Positions 48,736 through 57,124 are shown, numbered from the stretch's first letter. The stretch is DNA of 57,642 bases from Marine group II euryarchaeote REDSEA-S11_B3N4 (GCA_001628485.1 LURR01000013.1:1-57642); one strand, 5' to 3'. Numbers and translations: made by a program. Notes: a model not told the origin generated them from the sequence alone.

Positions 48736-49615
48736 CATCAGTAATCTATTGGAATCAGCAAAATTAGGCGATCGAAGAAGCCTATCAATGCTCATTTCTG
48801 CAATCTCTGAATCCGGGGACTCCCCAAATATCCATTCCGCGACAGGCTGGATTCTCGGAGTCACAGGACCTCCCGGATCAGGAAAATCAACTCTTATCGG
48901 ACAGATGGTCAGGAAATGGGCATCTTCAGGTGAACGCGTCGCCGTACTTGCCCTAGATCCAACATCTCCGTTATCAGGTGGCTCTTTGCTTGCTGATAGA
49001 ATAAGAATGGAGGGAGAAGACGAATTGCTAGAGAACGTGTTCGTGAGGTCCATACCCTCTGGAAAGACTCCAGGTGCCGTTTCTCCTATCCTTTGGCCGA
49101 TATGTAGCGTACTCTCTGAATGCGGATGGACTCGAATAATTGTCGAGACTGTAGGGACTGGACAGTCTGAGTTCAGAATAGCTGCCTTGGTAGATCGTCT
49201 ACTTCTTGTTGACGGCCCGGATAGGGGGGACATCATCCAAGCAGAGAAAGCGGGGATTCTTGAGTTGGCTGATGTAATTGCCGTTAACAAGTCAGATTTG
49301 CCGGGTGCATCTTCAGCAGCACAGCATATACGGTCTTCCCTAAGTCTCGCGAGCGATGACAATCGCGAGGTTGTCCTAGTTTCGGCAAAAGAAGGACATG
49401 GTATTCAGGAACTTGTTGAAATCATCGAGAAATGCGAACCTCAGAATACACGAGGAAAGATGATGATGATGGAGAGATTAATCTCTGAATGGGATTCGAT
49501 TCTAGTTTCCCATCCTGAAATAGACAAAATCATCTCAGAACTATGTGACGGTTCTATAACCGTTAGAGAGGCCATCGAAATATTGGTTTCATCCGTTAGA
49601 GATGGTGGTTCGTAA
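48728..49615 (+). CDS. meaB: Methylmalonyl-CoA mutase-associated GTPase MeaB (ArgK family)
   Basis: 295 aa from ATG 48728, overlapping mcmA2 by 8 bases. Walker A GVTGPPGSGKST at residues 44-55, ALDPTSPLSGGSLLADRIRM, VETVGTGQSE (switch region) and the guanine motif NKSD are all intact. MeaB guards the mutase by controlling cofactor loading and removal of damaged cobalamin. Close coupling with the B12 subunit gives strong context. Confidence 0.95.
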   Translation: MTDISNLLESAKLGDRRSLSMLISAISESGDSPNIHSATGWILGVTGPPGSGKSTLIGQMVRKWASSGERVAVLALDPTSPLSGGSLLADRIRMEGEDELLENVFVRSIPSGKTPGAVSPILWPICSVLSECGWTRIIVETVGTGQSEFRIAALVDRLLLVDGPDRGDIIQAEKAGILELADVIAVNKSDLPGASSAAQHIRSSLSLASDDNREVVLVSAKEGHGIQELVEIIEKCEPQNTRGKMMMMERLISEWDSILVSHPEIDKIISELCDGSITVREAIEILVSSVRDGGS

Positions 49616-50260
49616 GTGTCTTCAGATGAAAATGACTTATTCGTAGATCACGTAAATCATTCGATTGGGGGCTTCGGAGGTCATGCATTCAGAAGGCTTA
49701 CGCACATCTCAATGGCATCTATACCCTATGTATACTATGTCCACGGAGAAGATATTTCCTCAATTTTTTCTCTAGAGATGAGGGAGTTTGTTAGCGTAGT
49801 TTGTATTCTGATTCTCGTTATTGAGGCTGTACGACTTAGAACAGGAATTGTTATCGTTGGCCAGAGAGAGTACGAGTCTAGGCAGATTTCCGCGCTAGCA
49901 TGGGGGGCTCTTGCAGTAGCCTTGGCCTTGCTAATTTCTCCTGAGGGAGAAGGAGACGGAATGGAGAGGGGGTTGTACGGGGCCCCAATTGTCCTAGGAA
50001 TGACTCTAGTCGATCCCGCAATGGGCGAGGTAAAGAGGAAGATGAGAGACCTCAGATTGGCAATAATCTCGGGACTGGTCGTTTCTTACTGCGTATGGCT
50101 TGGTTGTCATTTCTGGATTGGTACTGATTTGATTGTAGCAATCTTGCTAGCCCCTCTGACCGTCCTTGGTGAGCTGCCCTCAACGAAGATAATTGACGAC
50201 AATGCGACAATGGTTCTTTTCCCCCTCTGCGGCCTAGTGCTCCTATTGCCATTGCTGTGA
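49616..50260 (+). CDS. Polyprenol/dolichol-kinase-like membrane protein (SEC59 family)
   Basis: 214 aa with GTG start directly after meaB's stop. About six to seven membrane helices. Family hints: RRLTHIS near the N terminus, IEAVRLR after the second helix, VDPAMGEVKRKMR where the CTP-dependent kinases have GD-x2-A-x3-G, and the C-terminal block GELPSTKIIDDNATMVLF, matching the E-x2-x-KIDDNLTIP pattern of the dolichol/phytol/phosphatidate cytidylyltransferase-like superfamily. It would phosphorylate an isoprenoid alcohol, such as the lipid carrier for N-glycosylation. Substrate is not proven. Confidence 0.62.
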   Translation: MSSDENDLFVDHVNHSIGGFGGHAFRRLTHISMASIPYVYYVHGEDISSIFSLEMREFVSVVCILILVIEAVRLRTGIVIVGQREYESRQISALAWGALAVALALLISPEGEGDGMERGLYGAPIVLGMTLVDPAMGEVKRKMRDLRLAIISGLVVSYCVWLGCHFWIGTDLIVAILLAPLTVLGELPSTKIIDDNATMVLFPLCGLVLLLPLL

Positions 50261-50310
50261 TTTTGCTCCCGTCATGTTTACATTCTAATTTCAAATCCAA
50301 GGGCCATAAC

Positions 50311-50424
50311 ATGAGTGAACAAGATTCAGATTTGTGGGAATCTCCTCTGAAACAGAGTACATACATGTTTATTTGGGCAGTAGCTTCGATAGCATCTTTC
50401 GCCGTTTTCATCAAGTATTTCTAG
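50311..50424 (+). CDS. Very small single-helix membrane protein
   Basis: 37 aa from ATG 50311 to TAG 50422-50424: a 17-residue polar start (MSEQDSDLWESPLKQST) and one membrane helix (FIWAVASIASFAVFIKYF). It overlaps the 3' end of the convergent ogt gene by 14 bases. Only its length, clean N terminus and single helix support it; it could be chance. N-in, C-out topology is likely from charges. Confidence 0.45.
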   Translation: MSEQDSDLWESPLKQSTYMFIWAVASIASFAVFIKYF

Positions 50425-50692
50425 TCGCAATTTCCTTCTCAGATGAAATTAGCGCACTCTTCCCGGAAGCTCCTCCCGGCCCACTGTATCCTCCGTGTCT
50501 ACCATCAGAACGAATTACCCTATGACATGGTACAGTGATTGGATTTGGGTTGGCTGCGCAAGCATTGGCAACAGCTCTTGATGAACCGGGATTACCGATA
50601 GAAACTGCAATTTCTTTGTATGTTCTAGTTTGGCCTGCGGGGATATTTTTGATTTCATTCCAGACTCTGTTCTGGAATGGTGTCCCTGTCAT
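50411..50692 (-). CDS. ogt: O6-methylguanine-DNA methyltransferase, catalytic domain only
   Basis: 93 aa. The single-turnover site PCHRV has its acceptor Cys at residue 56, and the helix-turn-helix helix with its arginine finger appears as GSSRAVANACAANP. The GGYSGPGG loop follows. It removes alkyl groups from O6 of guanine in DNA and is consumed. The usual N-terminal Ada/Ogt domain is absent, so this is the minimal form like bacterial ATL proteins, but with the Cys kept. It is placed after the respiratory genes, on the same strand. Confidence 0.93.
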   Translation of the reverse strand: MTGTPFQNRVWNEIKNIPAGQTRTYKEIAVSIGNPGSSRAVANACAANPNPITVPCHRVIRSDGRHGGYSGPGGASGKSALISSEKEIATRNT

Positions 50693-50977
50693 TTATTCCT
50701 CTTCCCCCGTCCGCCATCCTTCATCCATTTCCTCCATCCCTACTATCTCATAGTTCGATGGGAAGAGTGCAATGGCAACTCCAATTACTATACATGAGAT
50801 TCCGAACCAGAATGATCCTGTTATCATCAATTCCATTCCGATTGCGAATAGGAATAGGCCACCAAGATTAGAAACCCACACAAGGGTCTTGAACGTAGAC
50901 AATGAAACCCCACTTGCTCTCTTTGTTCTATGAGGGCCAAACTCTGCCCCGAACCTGACTGGATCATCCTTTCCCAT
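50693..50977 (-). CDS. Small membrane protein at the end of the respiratory operon
   Basis: 94 aa from ATG 50977; the ribosome site aggtgat overlaps the ferredoxin stop and fixes this start over an earlier ATG at 50992. Two helices (TLVWVSNLGGLFLFAIGMELM and FWFGISCIVIGVAIALFP), then an acidic tail with GMEEMDEGW. It is immediately adjacent to ogt. No family is recognised; translational coupling suggests it belongs to the complex. Confidence 0.65.
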   Translation of the reverse strand: MGKDDPVRFGAEFGPHRTKRASGVSLSTFKTLVWVSNLGGLFLFAIGMELMITGSFWFGISCIVIGVAIALFPSNYEIVGMEEMDEGWRTGEEE

Positions 50978-50981
50978 GAAA

Positions 50982-51314
50982 TCACCTATCAATCATTATT
51001 ATCGCATCAGTGGGGCAAGCGAGCACGCAAAGCTTGCATCCAGTGCAGGGATCCCTGAGGACTTTTGCCTTTCTGTTTACATCGATGTCCATAATTGGGC
51101 TAGCCAGCGGTGTATCGTACAACTCTATGGCATCGTCATCACAAACTATCGTACACTGATCACATCCTATGCACAACTCTTCTTTTACCCAAGCGACCGC
51201 ATCCTCCCCTCCCTTCAGGAGGGCCTCTTCCTCCGCCCTCATCGAATTCAGTTGCTTCCTAATTCTGGACTGCTCAGTAGCCCTCCTCTTCAGGACGTCA
51301 CCGATCTTGGTCAT
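50982..51314 (-). CDS. 2x[4Fe-4S] ferredoxin
   Basis: 110 aa. A helical N-terminal 45 residues precede two clusters: CIGCDQCTIVC (followed by D rather than the usual P) and CTGCKLCVLACP, spaced by about 35 residues. It is a small cytoplasmic electron carrier or subunit. It sits 4 bases after the 937-aa cytochrome b/Hdr-like fusion, so it may pass electrons to or from that module. Confidence 0.88.
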   Translation of the reverse strand: MTKIGDVLKRRATEQSRIRKQLNSMRAEEEALLKGGEDAVAWVKEELCIGCDQCTIVCDDDAIELYDTPLASPIMDIDVNRKAKVLRDPCTGCKLCVLACPTDAIIMIDR

Positions 51315-51318
51315 GCTC

Positions 51319-54132
51319 CTAGCCTCTGGACTCTTCTATCTGCCTAGCCAGGAAGCTTACAACATCTAGAATCTCGAAGTCATGTCTTGGATCTCCCTCG
51401 AACTTCAGACACTCGAAATGAGCAACACATTTTGGACAAGATGTCAGCATGATGTCTGCTCCTGTTTCCCTCACTTCATCGAATCTCTGGACCCTTAGTG
51501 CCCTGCTGTTCTCATTACATGACATCATGCTGGAGACCCCACAACATAGGGCGTCTTCTCCGGTATGCTCCATTTCCACTAGATTCACTCCCTCTACTGA
51601 ACCCACCAAGTCCCGCGGCTCGTCGTAGATATTCATCTGCCTCCCCAGCCTACATGGATCGTGGTAGGTTACGGTGACCTCATCATTTGTCTTCAAGCCC
51701 ATGTCGAAACCCTTCTCGACGAGGAATTCTGTGGTGTGCATTACCTTCATGTCATCTAACTCATAGTCCAAAGCGAAGGTTCTGAAACACTCAGCACAAG
51801 AAGTAACTAGAGTCTCTATTCCACTCTCTCCGAGCTTCTTTTGATTGTAAGCCTTCAACTTCTCGAAGACCTCAGTCATCCCCTGCCATTTCTGGTCATG
51901 TCCGCAGCACTTCAGGAAGTCCCGACCCAGGTATGTCACATCCTCTCCCATCTCCTCGAAAATTGTGAATGCGGAAGTTGTGGCGTCTCCGAGATCCATC
52001 GTGCCCTTGTTCACGTGACTGAAGACCATCTCTTGGTCAATGTAGTCTACACATCCTGGATAGTAACCTATGCTGGAGTCTAACGGATACTCATCTACAG
52101 GGATGAATGAGTCGTCCGCGTCTTCTTCTGCTTCAGCAGCTAGTACTGCTTGCAGCACAGTGTGAGGGATTTCCGTAGCAGGAGGTCCACCTACGACAAG
52201 GTTCCTTCTGATGTCAATATACGAGTCGTAGTCGACCAATTGTGGACAAGCATTAGTACAGGCGGTGCAGGTGAGGCACGAGTAAAGTGGGACCCCGTCG
52301 TCTTCGTTATTCCAGGTGTTGTAGATTATGTTCAGTTTATCCCCAGCGTTGAATAACCTCACAGGACAGGCATCATCGCACAAATCGCATCCATAGCACT
52401 TGTTCATCTCCCATTCGTATCCACGAGCCATGCTCCTTAGGAGCATGAAAACAAGAGCCCCTACTCCTAGGCATGGTATGAACATCGAGTAGATCAGCTT
52501 AGCATCAAGACTCTTTGGATTCTTCTTGTAGGTGGGATTTGTGACCGACATGGTTGCCAGCTCCTCATCGCTGAGGCTGACTTCTGATCTGATTAGTGCG
52601 GTTCCATCATCGTTGAGCAGTAGAGGCTGGTAGGAAACTGCTGAGAAGTCTGAAATCATTGTGACCGAGTCATTAACCTGCTCGGATAGGGTGGTGAAGG
52701 AAATCGTGTATGACCTTCCAGAATCGAGATACATTGTTGCCGACTCGCAGGTGGAGCCGGAGTTGGTCCAAATCTCCTGTCCCGAATCATCTGTTAGAGT
52801 CAGGCTCTGCGAGTGCTCACCAGCATTTCTTACTGTAGTTCTGAAGTTGCAACCTATGTCAGTTTGAACCTTAGATATGCCAAGATCCTCAACTTCGAAT
52901 TGGATAGACTCAGAAATTGAGATCGGACTCCCATCATCTTCTCCTTGGTAGATGATTTCATTCGCACCTATATTCCTAGACGTTTGGGTGTCGGCATGGC
53001 CATTAACGCCGCTGAAGTCTACTATCTGACTACGAGTTGGTTGGTAAATTCCCCAGTTCACAAAATGTTTAGCGGGCAAAATACACCATTCAGCATGCGT
53101 CGTCCCCTCTTCCATAGTTTCCCAGACAGATAGGGAGCTGGTTTGCTCGTATGGGAGGCATTCGTCCTCCCACTCCTCCCATACTGGGCCCTTATCCACG
53201 TGGATTAGGGTATCTGCCGGCTGCCCCCTTATTCCATCCAACTCCACGAGCTTGGCATCATACTGGTACTCCCAGAATCCCATTGTCCCCAGACCTCTCT
53301 GATTCCAGAATCCGTTTTCGTAGACTGGCCAAGTAACTGTACACAGGAGAACGGTGGCTACCACAGACCCCACGGCGATCTGTCTTCCTAGAATGGGGGT
53401 CAGCCTGGAACCCATCGGCCCTATCAGGAACTTCCTCACTGAGAAGTATAGTACGACGAAGATGAAAACCCCTGTAAGAATCCATGGAACCGCATTGAAT
53501 ACTTCAGCAGTCCACGGGGGTTGAGTACCGCAGAAGAAGGTCCCATGAGGCCCGGCCCAACAGTAATCACTACGATTCTGGCCGTACATCTCCAGGAATA
53601 TATTAATCGAGAATACAGAAATGAACCATACGTGGGCTAGGTAAACCGCTCCCGCGGTGGCGAACCAGGGGTCCTCTACCCCTCTCTTCTCCCTCTTTCC
53701 AATGATGAATGGAGGTAGTGCTAGGATAGCAACTGGAAGTCCAGTGATCATCGCCCCCCATACTCCAGCGTTCCAAGACACGATTGGCTGGCCAAAGAAC
53801 TCCCCTATCGGGCCGGCGGGGATGTCGAATTGTGGCAAATACTCGCCCCATCTTAGGTAACCATAGGAGAATAGAACATACCAATCCGGGAAAACGAAGC
53901 CTGCCTGAGCATACGGGTCCGCTGCATTGTGCAGTGGAGGAGGAATAATCCAAGAATAGAACGCTATTACCATCACTATCGAAGCGAAAATGATAGTGTC
54001 CCTGAGAACTTCAGTCGGCCAGAATCCATGACCTGTATGCACTCTCCTCCTTTCTTCTTCCGCCCCTAGGAGCTGTTCCTTCTCGCTAACATAGGTGTCA
54101 GCAATTCTTCCAAATCTCTCAATAATCCCCAT
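51319..54132 (-). CDS. Fusion: cytochrome b C-terminal (subunit IV) domain + two [4Fe-4S] + two CCG domains (Hdr/GlpC-like)
   Basis: 937 aa. Residues 25-270: a cytochrome b C-terminal domain (GFWPTEVLRD, the Qo motif PDWY with FSYGYLRW) with about five helices. Residues about 270-550: an extracellular insert with paired Cys (near CLPY ... WCIL and CNFR ... CESA). A sixth helix (FIPCLGVGALVFMLLRS) leads to cytoplasmic CYGCDLCDDACP and CLTCTACTNACP (residues about 578-628). Then come two CCG domains with FLKCCGHD and SCAECF, and DALCCGVSS and SCPKC. Helix counting places Qo outside and Fe-S inside. Family knowledge: CCG domains bind unusual [4Fe-4S] sites in HdrB, GlpC and SdhE. Reaction partner is inferred as a thiol, quinone or ferredoxin. 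Confidence 0.9.
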   Translation of the reverse strand: MGIIERFGRIADTYVSEKEQLLGAEEERRRVHTGHGFWPTEVLRDTIIFASIVMVIAFYSWIIPPPLHNAADPYAQAGFVFPDWYVLFSYGYLRWGEYLPQFDIPAGPIGEFFGQPIVSWNAGVWGAMITGLPVAILALPPFIIGKREKRGVEDPWFATAGAVYLAHVWFISVFSINIFLEMYGQNRSDYCWAGPHGTFFCGTQPPWTAEVFNAVPWILTGVFIFVVLYFSVRKFLIGPMGSRLTPILGRQIAVGSVVATVLLCTVTWPVYENGFWNQRGLGTMGFWEYQYDAKLVELDGIRGQPADTLIHVDKGPVWEEWEDECLPYEQTSSLSVWETMEEGTTHAEWCILPAKHFVNWGIYQPTRSQIVDFSGVNGHADTQTSRNIGANEIIYQGEDDGSPISISESIQFEVEDLGISKVQTDIGCNFRTTVRNAGEHSQSLTLTDDSGQEIWTNSGSTCESATMYLDSGRSYTISFTTLSEQVNDSVTMISDFSAVSYQPLLLNDDGTALIRSEVSLSDEELATMSVTNPTYKKNPKSLDAKLIYSMFIPCLGVGALVFMLLRSMARGYEWEMNKCYGCDLCDDACPVRLFNAGDKLNIIYNTWNNEDDGVPLYSCLTCTACTNACPQLVDYDSYIDIRRNLVVGGPPATEIPHTVLQAVLAAEAEEDADDSFIPVDEYPLDSSIGYYPGCVDYIDQEMVFSHVNKGTMDLGDATTSAFTIFEEMGEDVTYLGRDFLKCCGHDQKWQGMTEVFEKLKAYNQKKLGESGIETLVTSCAECFRTFALDYELDDMKVMHTTEFLVEKGFDMGLKTNDEVTVTYHDPCRLGRQMNIYDEPRDLVGSVEGVNLVEMEHTGEDALCCGVSSMMSCNENSRALRVQRFDEVRETGADIMLTSCPKCVAHFECLKFEGDPRHDFEILDVVSFLARQIEESRG

Positions 54133-54141
54133 CTAATCACC

Positions 54142-55014
54142 TCAGTGCGGCTCCGCAATTCCTTGTACCCACACAATGAATAGGTGAGCTAGAATGAGGA
54201 CAGTAACAATCAGCGGCAGTACGAACACATGTAGGAAATACATCCTAACTACTGTCTGACCCGTCAATGTGGTACCTCCGAACATAGCATTAGCCACCCA
54301 CTCCCCAATCAGGGGGGTGGCCATCGCCATGTTGATCCCGATAGTGGCCGCCCCAAAGGCCAAACTGTCCCAAGGCAGCAAATATCCTGAGTAACCGAAG
54401 AAAATAGAGAAGAACATTAGAGCGACTCCTATCAACCAGTTCAGTTCCCTGGGGTTTCTGTATGCCCCAGTGAAATAGACTCTACACATGTGCAGGAAAA
54501 CTGCCGCAACGAAGAAGTGCGTTCCCCAATGGTGGATAGACCTGATGATATATCCGAAAGGCAACTCTAACATGATGAACTCCATAGATGCATAGGCCGG
54601 TGTCGGGTCAGAGTCCAAATCCCCTCCCGGGACATAGTAGAATCCTAGAATTGTGCCGGTAATGACTAAGATGATGAATGCCAGGAAAGAAATCCCGCCC
54701 AAGCAGTATAGAGGGTACCAATACCAAATTATTCTCAGTTTGTACTTTTCGGCATGAGTCAACGGCATCTGTCGATGCATGCTGTAGTAGGAGTCTTTGC
54801 TCATACCCCAGTAGTCTTGGATCCTGAATCTGGTGTCTAGCCAAGAGAAAGCCCATAGGAACAACTTCTCGGCAAGACCCATGCTACCTGCATTTGTCTC
54901 TACTGCCCTCAAGATGTCCTTCCTTGGCATATCGTCCCTCTCTCTTCTCAGTGTGAAGGCGACAATTACGACAACGAAGGCTATGAAAATCCACAGGAAC
55001 CAGAATTGAATCAT
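54142..55014 (-). CDS. Cytochrome b, b6-type N-terminal subunit
   Basis: 290 aa from ATG 55014; an SD aggtga is 5 bases upstream, which rules out the GTG at 55023. Heme ligands: His161 and His175 (SIHHWGTHF ... FLHMCRV) and His262 and His277 (YFLHVFV ... ILAHLF). The 15-residue step in the second pair is the b6 type. The N-terminal helix (MIQFWFLWIFIAFVVVIVA) and ~80 extra residues precede the usual b6 core. The Qo-side PW motif LLPWD is present. The C-terminal helices of cytochrome b are on the 937-aa fusion encoded 9 bases downstream. Confidence 0.94.
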   Translation of the reverse strand: MIQFWFLWIFIAFVVVIVAFTLRRERDDMPRKDILRAVETNAGSMGLAEKLFLWAFSWLDTRFRIQDYWGMSKDSYYSMHRQMPLTHAEKYKLRIIWYWYPLYCLGGISFLAFIILVITGTILGFYYVPGGDLDSDPTPAYASMEFIMLELPFGYIIRSIHHWGTHFFVAAVFLHMCRVYFTGAYRNPRELNWLIGVALMFFSIFFGYSGYLLPWDSLAFGAATIGINMAMATPLIGEWVANAMFGGTTLTGQTVVRMYFLHVFVLPLIVTVLILAHLFIVWVQGIAEPH

Positions 55015-55023
55015 ATTTTTCAC

Positions 55024-55872
55024 CTACCCGCAGAATGTGTACCAGTCCATGAAGTCTGGAAGCGCCTCGATAACCCCTCCATTTATTGTAAAGGGGATCA
55101 GTGGCATACCGTACGGAGCAGGCCCGCCGGTCTTCTTTACTCCTATGAAGTCAAACTCTTGTCCGTTGGATCTATTTCTAGCAGTATTCTTCTCTATTAC
55201 AGTGTGGTCGTACCTGCTAGAGTGGCAGATGCAGAACGATTTGTTTCCACTTGAGTCAGTTCCACCAGGCAACCAGCTATCCGCGGTGAAGTCGTTACTC
55301 ACCAGTTGCCATCCAGGAATGCAGCATAAGTGAGGGCATCTGGCGAAAACAATGATCAGGTTATCATGAATGTTCAATGATGCATATTCCTCCTTTTCTT
55401 CGATTTCATAGCCGGATCCTACATATGCGCCCCCGGCGGTGTAACCATCCATCATTTGGAACCTAGGGACGTCTGCTTCTAATGGCTTGTTTTTGTTTTC
55501 CTCGTGTGGGACGTACGTGGCAATGATAGGTAAGCCGGACCAAAGCCCTGCAGCACCGACCATTCCGGTAGTTGTGTTTGCGGACTCGTCTACGAAAGAC
55601 TGCAAGGTCATAGGCTGCTTATCCATATTACTGTACCAAACATCTGAACCCTTAGGGACATAGAATTTTATGGAAGAGTCCGAAGAACCTCCCTCGGCTT
55701 GCCCCATCAGGAAAGAAGCAAATCCTACACTTCCTAGTGAGGCTGTAGTGATCAATCCAGCTGCTGTATTGAAGGACAGCCTCATGAATTCCCTTCTGTC
55801 TATTGAACCGCTCCTTTCGTGAATGACATCACCCTCAGAGGATATAGGACGTAGCTTGAATTTCCTTGCCAT
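55024..55872 (-). CDS. Rieske iron-sulfur protein
   Basis: 282 aa from ATG 55872; SD gaggtg is 5 bases away. The N terminus has RREFMRLSF, a TAT-like pair followed by a membrane helix (AAGLITTASLGSVGFASFL). The [2Fe-2S] motifs are CPHLCC (Cys179, His181, disulfide Cys184) and CICHSS (Cys214, Cys216, His217); positions are from the ATG. An inserted ~100 residues between anchor and cluster fold is longer than in common Rieske proteins. It takes the first electron from quinol at Qo and passes it outward; the expected acceptor, a cytochrome c or cupredoxin, is not obvious here except for the CxCH protein at 56321. Confidence 0.93.
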   Translation of the reverse strand: MARKFKLRPISSEGDVIHERSGSIDRREFMRLSFNTAAGLITTASLGSVGFASFLMGQAEGGSSDSSIKFYVPKGSDVWYSNMDKQPMTLQSFVDESANTTTGMVGAAGLWSGLPIIATYVPHEENKNKPLEADVPRFQMMDGYTAGGAYVGSGYEIEEKEEYASLNIHDNLIIVFARCPHLCCIPGWQLVSNDFTADSWLPGGTDSSGNKSFCICHSSRYDHTVIEKNTARNRSNGQEFDFIGVKKTGGPAPYGMPLIPFTINGGVIEALPDFMDWYTFCG

Positions 55873-55874
55873 TT

Positions 55875-56324
55875 TCACACCTCATACTTTTTCCAAGAGT
55901 TTGTATCGTGACTTGTGATGTACTTGTTTCTCCTGTGCTTGACAATTATCACGTCCGGAAGTACATATTTTAGATATACAATCCCCATTATTATTAGCGT
56001 GAGAAGAGTCATTGCCAGATTGAATGCTAGCAGTTGCTGATCCCAGTGTTGGTATAGTCCGTAAGCAAGGGCTCCCGCCCAATAAAGAGTCCAAAGAATT
56101 CCCCATAGTCCTACCATTATAATCAGCCACGAATCTCCCGAGGGTGCAAGACTAGCTCTTACGATTGTACCGGGCTTGACTTCGTTGAATACCCCATGAT
56201 TGACCGCTGCTTCGAACGCCTCTTCCGTCAGCGCCGCATCTTCAAGAGCCACTCTAGCATCTTCCACGCTGACCTTTCCTGACTTTACTTGTCGCAAAAG
56301 CCTCATCACAGTGTCGTCCTTCAT
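55875..56324 (-). CDS. Two-helix membrane protein of the respiratory operon
   Basis: 149 aa. A polar ~60-residue N terminus rich in Ala, Val and Glu with helix character (VMRLLRQVKSGKVSVEDARVAL), two close membrane helices (SWLIIMVGLWGILWTLYWAGALAYG and FNLAMTLLTLIIMGIVYL), and a basic tail. It fits an accessory subunit that holds the complex together. Start ATG 56324 has SD gaggtgat; its first bases overlap the upstream gene's stop by 4. Family unknown. Confidence 0.72.
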   Translation of the reverse strand: MKDDTVMRLLRQVKSGKVSVEDARVALEDAALTEEAFEAAVNHGVFNEVKPGTIVRASLAPSGDSWLIIMVGLWGILWTLYWAGALAYGLYQHWDQQLLAFNLAMTLLTLIIMGIVYLKYVLPDVIIVKHRRNKYITSHDTNSWKKYEV

Positions 56325-57124
56325 AGTTGATCACCTCTTCTAAGATGTTTTATTCTTAGCTTCAGTAGGTTACTTCTACCCTTGTAATGCCTGGAGAATC
56401 CGTATCTAAGGAATAGCCCGCAGAACAAAATAACTAGCATTACTGCTCCGAATCCAAGGAGCCCCAACCAGTGGGCAAGGAGCTTAGCTCCCATTTTGTG
56501 AATGTCTTTCTTTCCTTCAATCGGTGCGGGGGGGTTTATGTCCCCGTTACCTGAGAAAACGGTTTTTGTCCTCCCATTGTCTTCACCTTCGTCAACACTG
56601 GCGGTAAGGCGATTCCAACGGTCCAGACTAGATGGGGCTAAATCCCCATTTACTGAGTTCCCTGCAACATTGAAAACCACTGAGCCCGAACCTTCAGACG
56701 GACTCGTCCAAACAAACATCCACGACCTATCGGAAGTTCTAGATCCTGCGTCGGTGTGTGTTAGGGTGGCCACATCTCCCTCCCAATTTTGGACCATCGA
56801 CTCGAATCCTTCCGAAGCTTCAAGGGACCCCTCACTGACCTTCATGGCAAATCCGGCAGTATGCGAATCAAGATTTGCCTCAGGTCCTCCAATCAGCTGC
56901 AGCTTCATCTCGTAGGAAGTATCCGGTGCATAGTTGAAAGGAACTCCATCGATAATCACTGTAACAGAATTGTCTGGCTCCTCTGCATGACAGGTGCACC
57001 CAGCGATGGAAACCTCGCCTTGGCCATTCGCATTTCCTCCGACCCCACTATGCAAAGCTTCACCAGAGCCTGCAACAAATACTGATACTAAGATTAGAAT
57101 AAGCGTCTTCTGTCTAGATGCCAT
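56321..57124 (-). CDS. Exported choice-of-anchor V-like protein with a CxCH site and C-terminal membrane helix
   Basis: 267 aa, first gene of the operon. Signal peptide TLILILVSVFVAGSG, then GCTCHAEEPD at about residues 42-51, then a beta domain (TVIIDGVPFNYAPDTSYEM, HTAGFAMKVS, WMFVWTSPSEGSGSVVFNVAGNS), matching the choice-of-anchor V/Reeler-like domain that in bacteria starts with a CxxCH. Here the site is CxCH, one residue short of a normal c-type heme site. A membrane helix (LLAHWLGLLGFGAVMLVILFCGLF) anchors it. It may be the electron acceptor of the Rieske protein, or the site may bind another metal. Start ATG 57124 is fixed by SD aggtga 7 bases upstream. Confidence 0.72.
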   Translation of the reverse strand: MASRQKTLILILVSVFVAGSGEALHSGVGGNANGQGEVSIAGCTCHAEEPDNSVTVIIDGVPFNYAPDTSYEMKLQLIGGPEANLDSHTAGFAMKVSEGSLEASEGFESMVQNWEGDVATLTHTDAGSRTSDRSWMFVWTSPSEGSGSVVFNVAGNSVNGDLAPSSLDRWNRLTASVDEGEDNGRTKTVFSGNGDINPPAPIEGKKDIHKMGAKLLAHWLGLLGFGAVMLVILFCGLFLRYGFSRHYKGRSNLLKLRIKHLRRGDQL

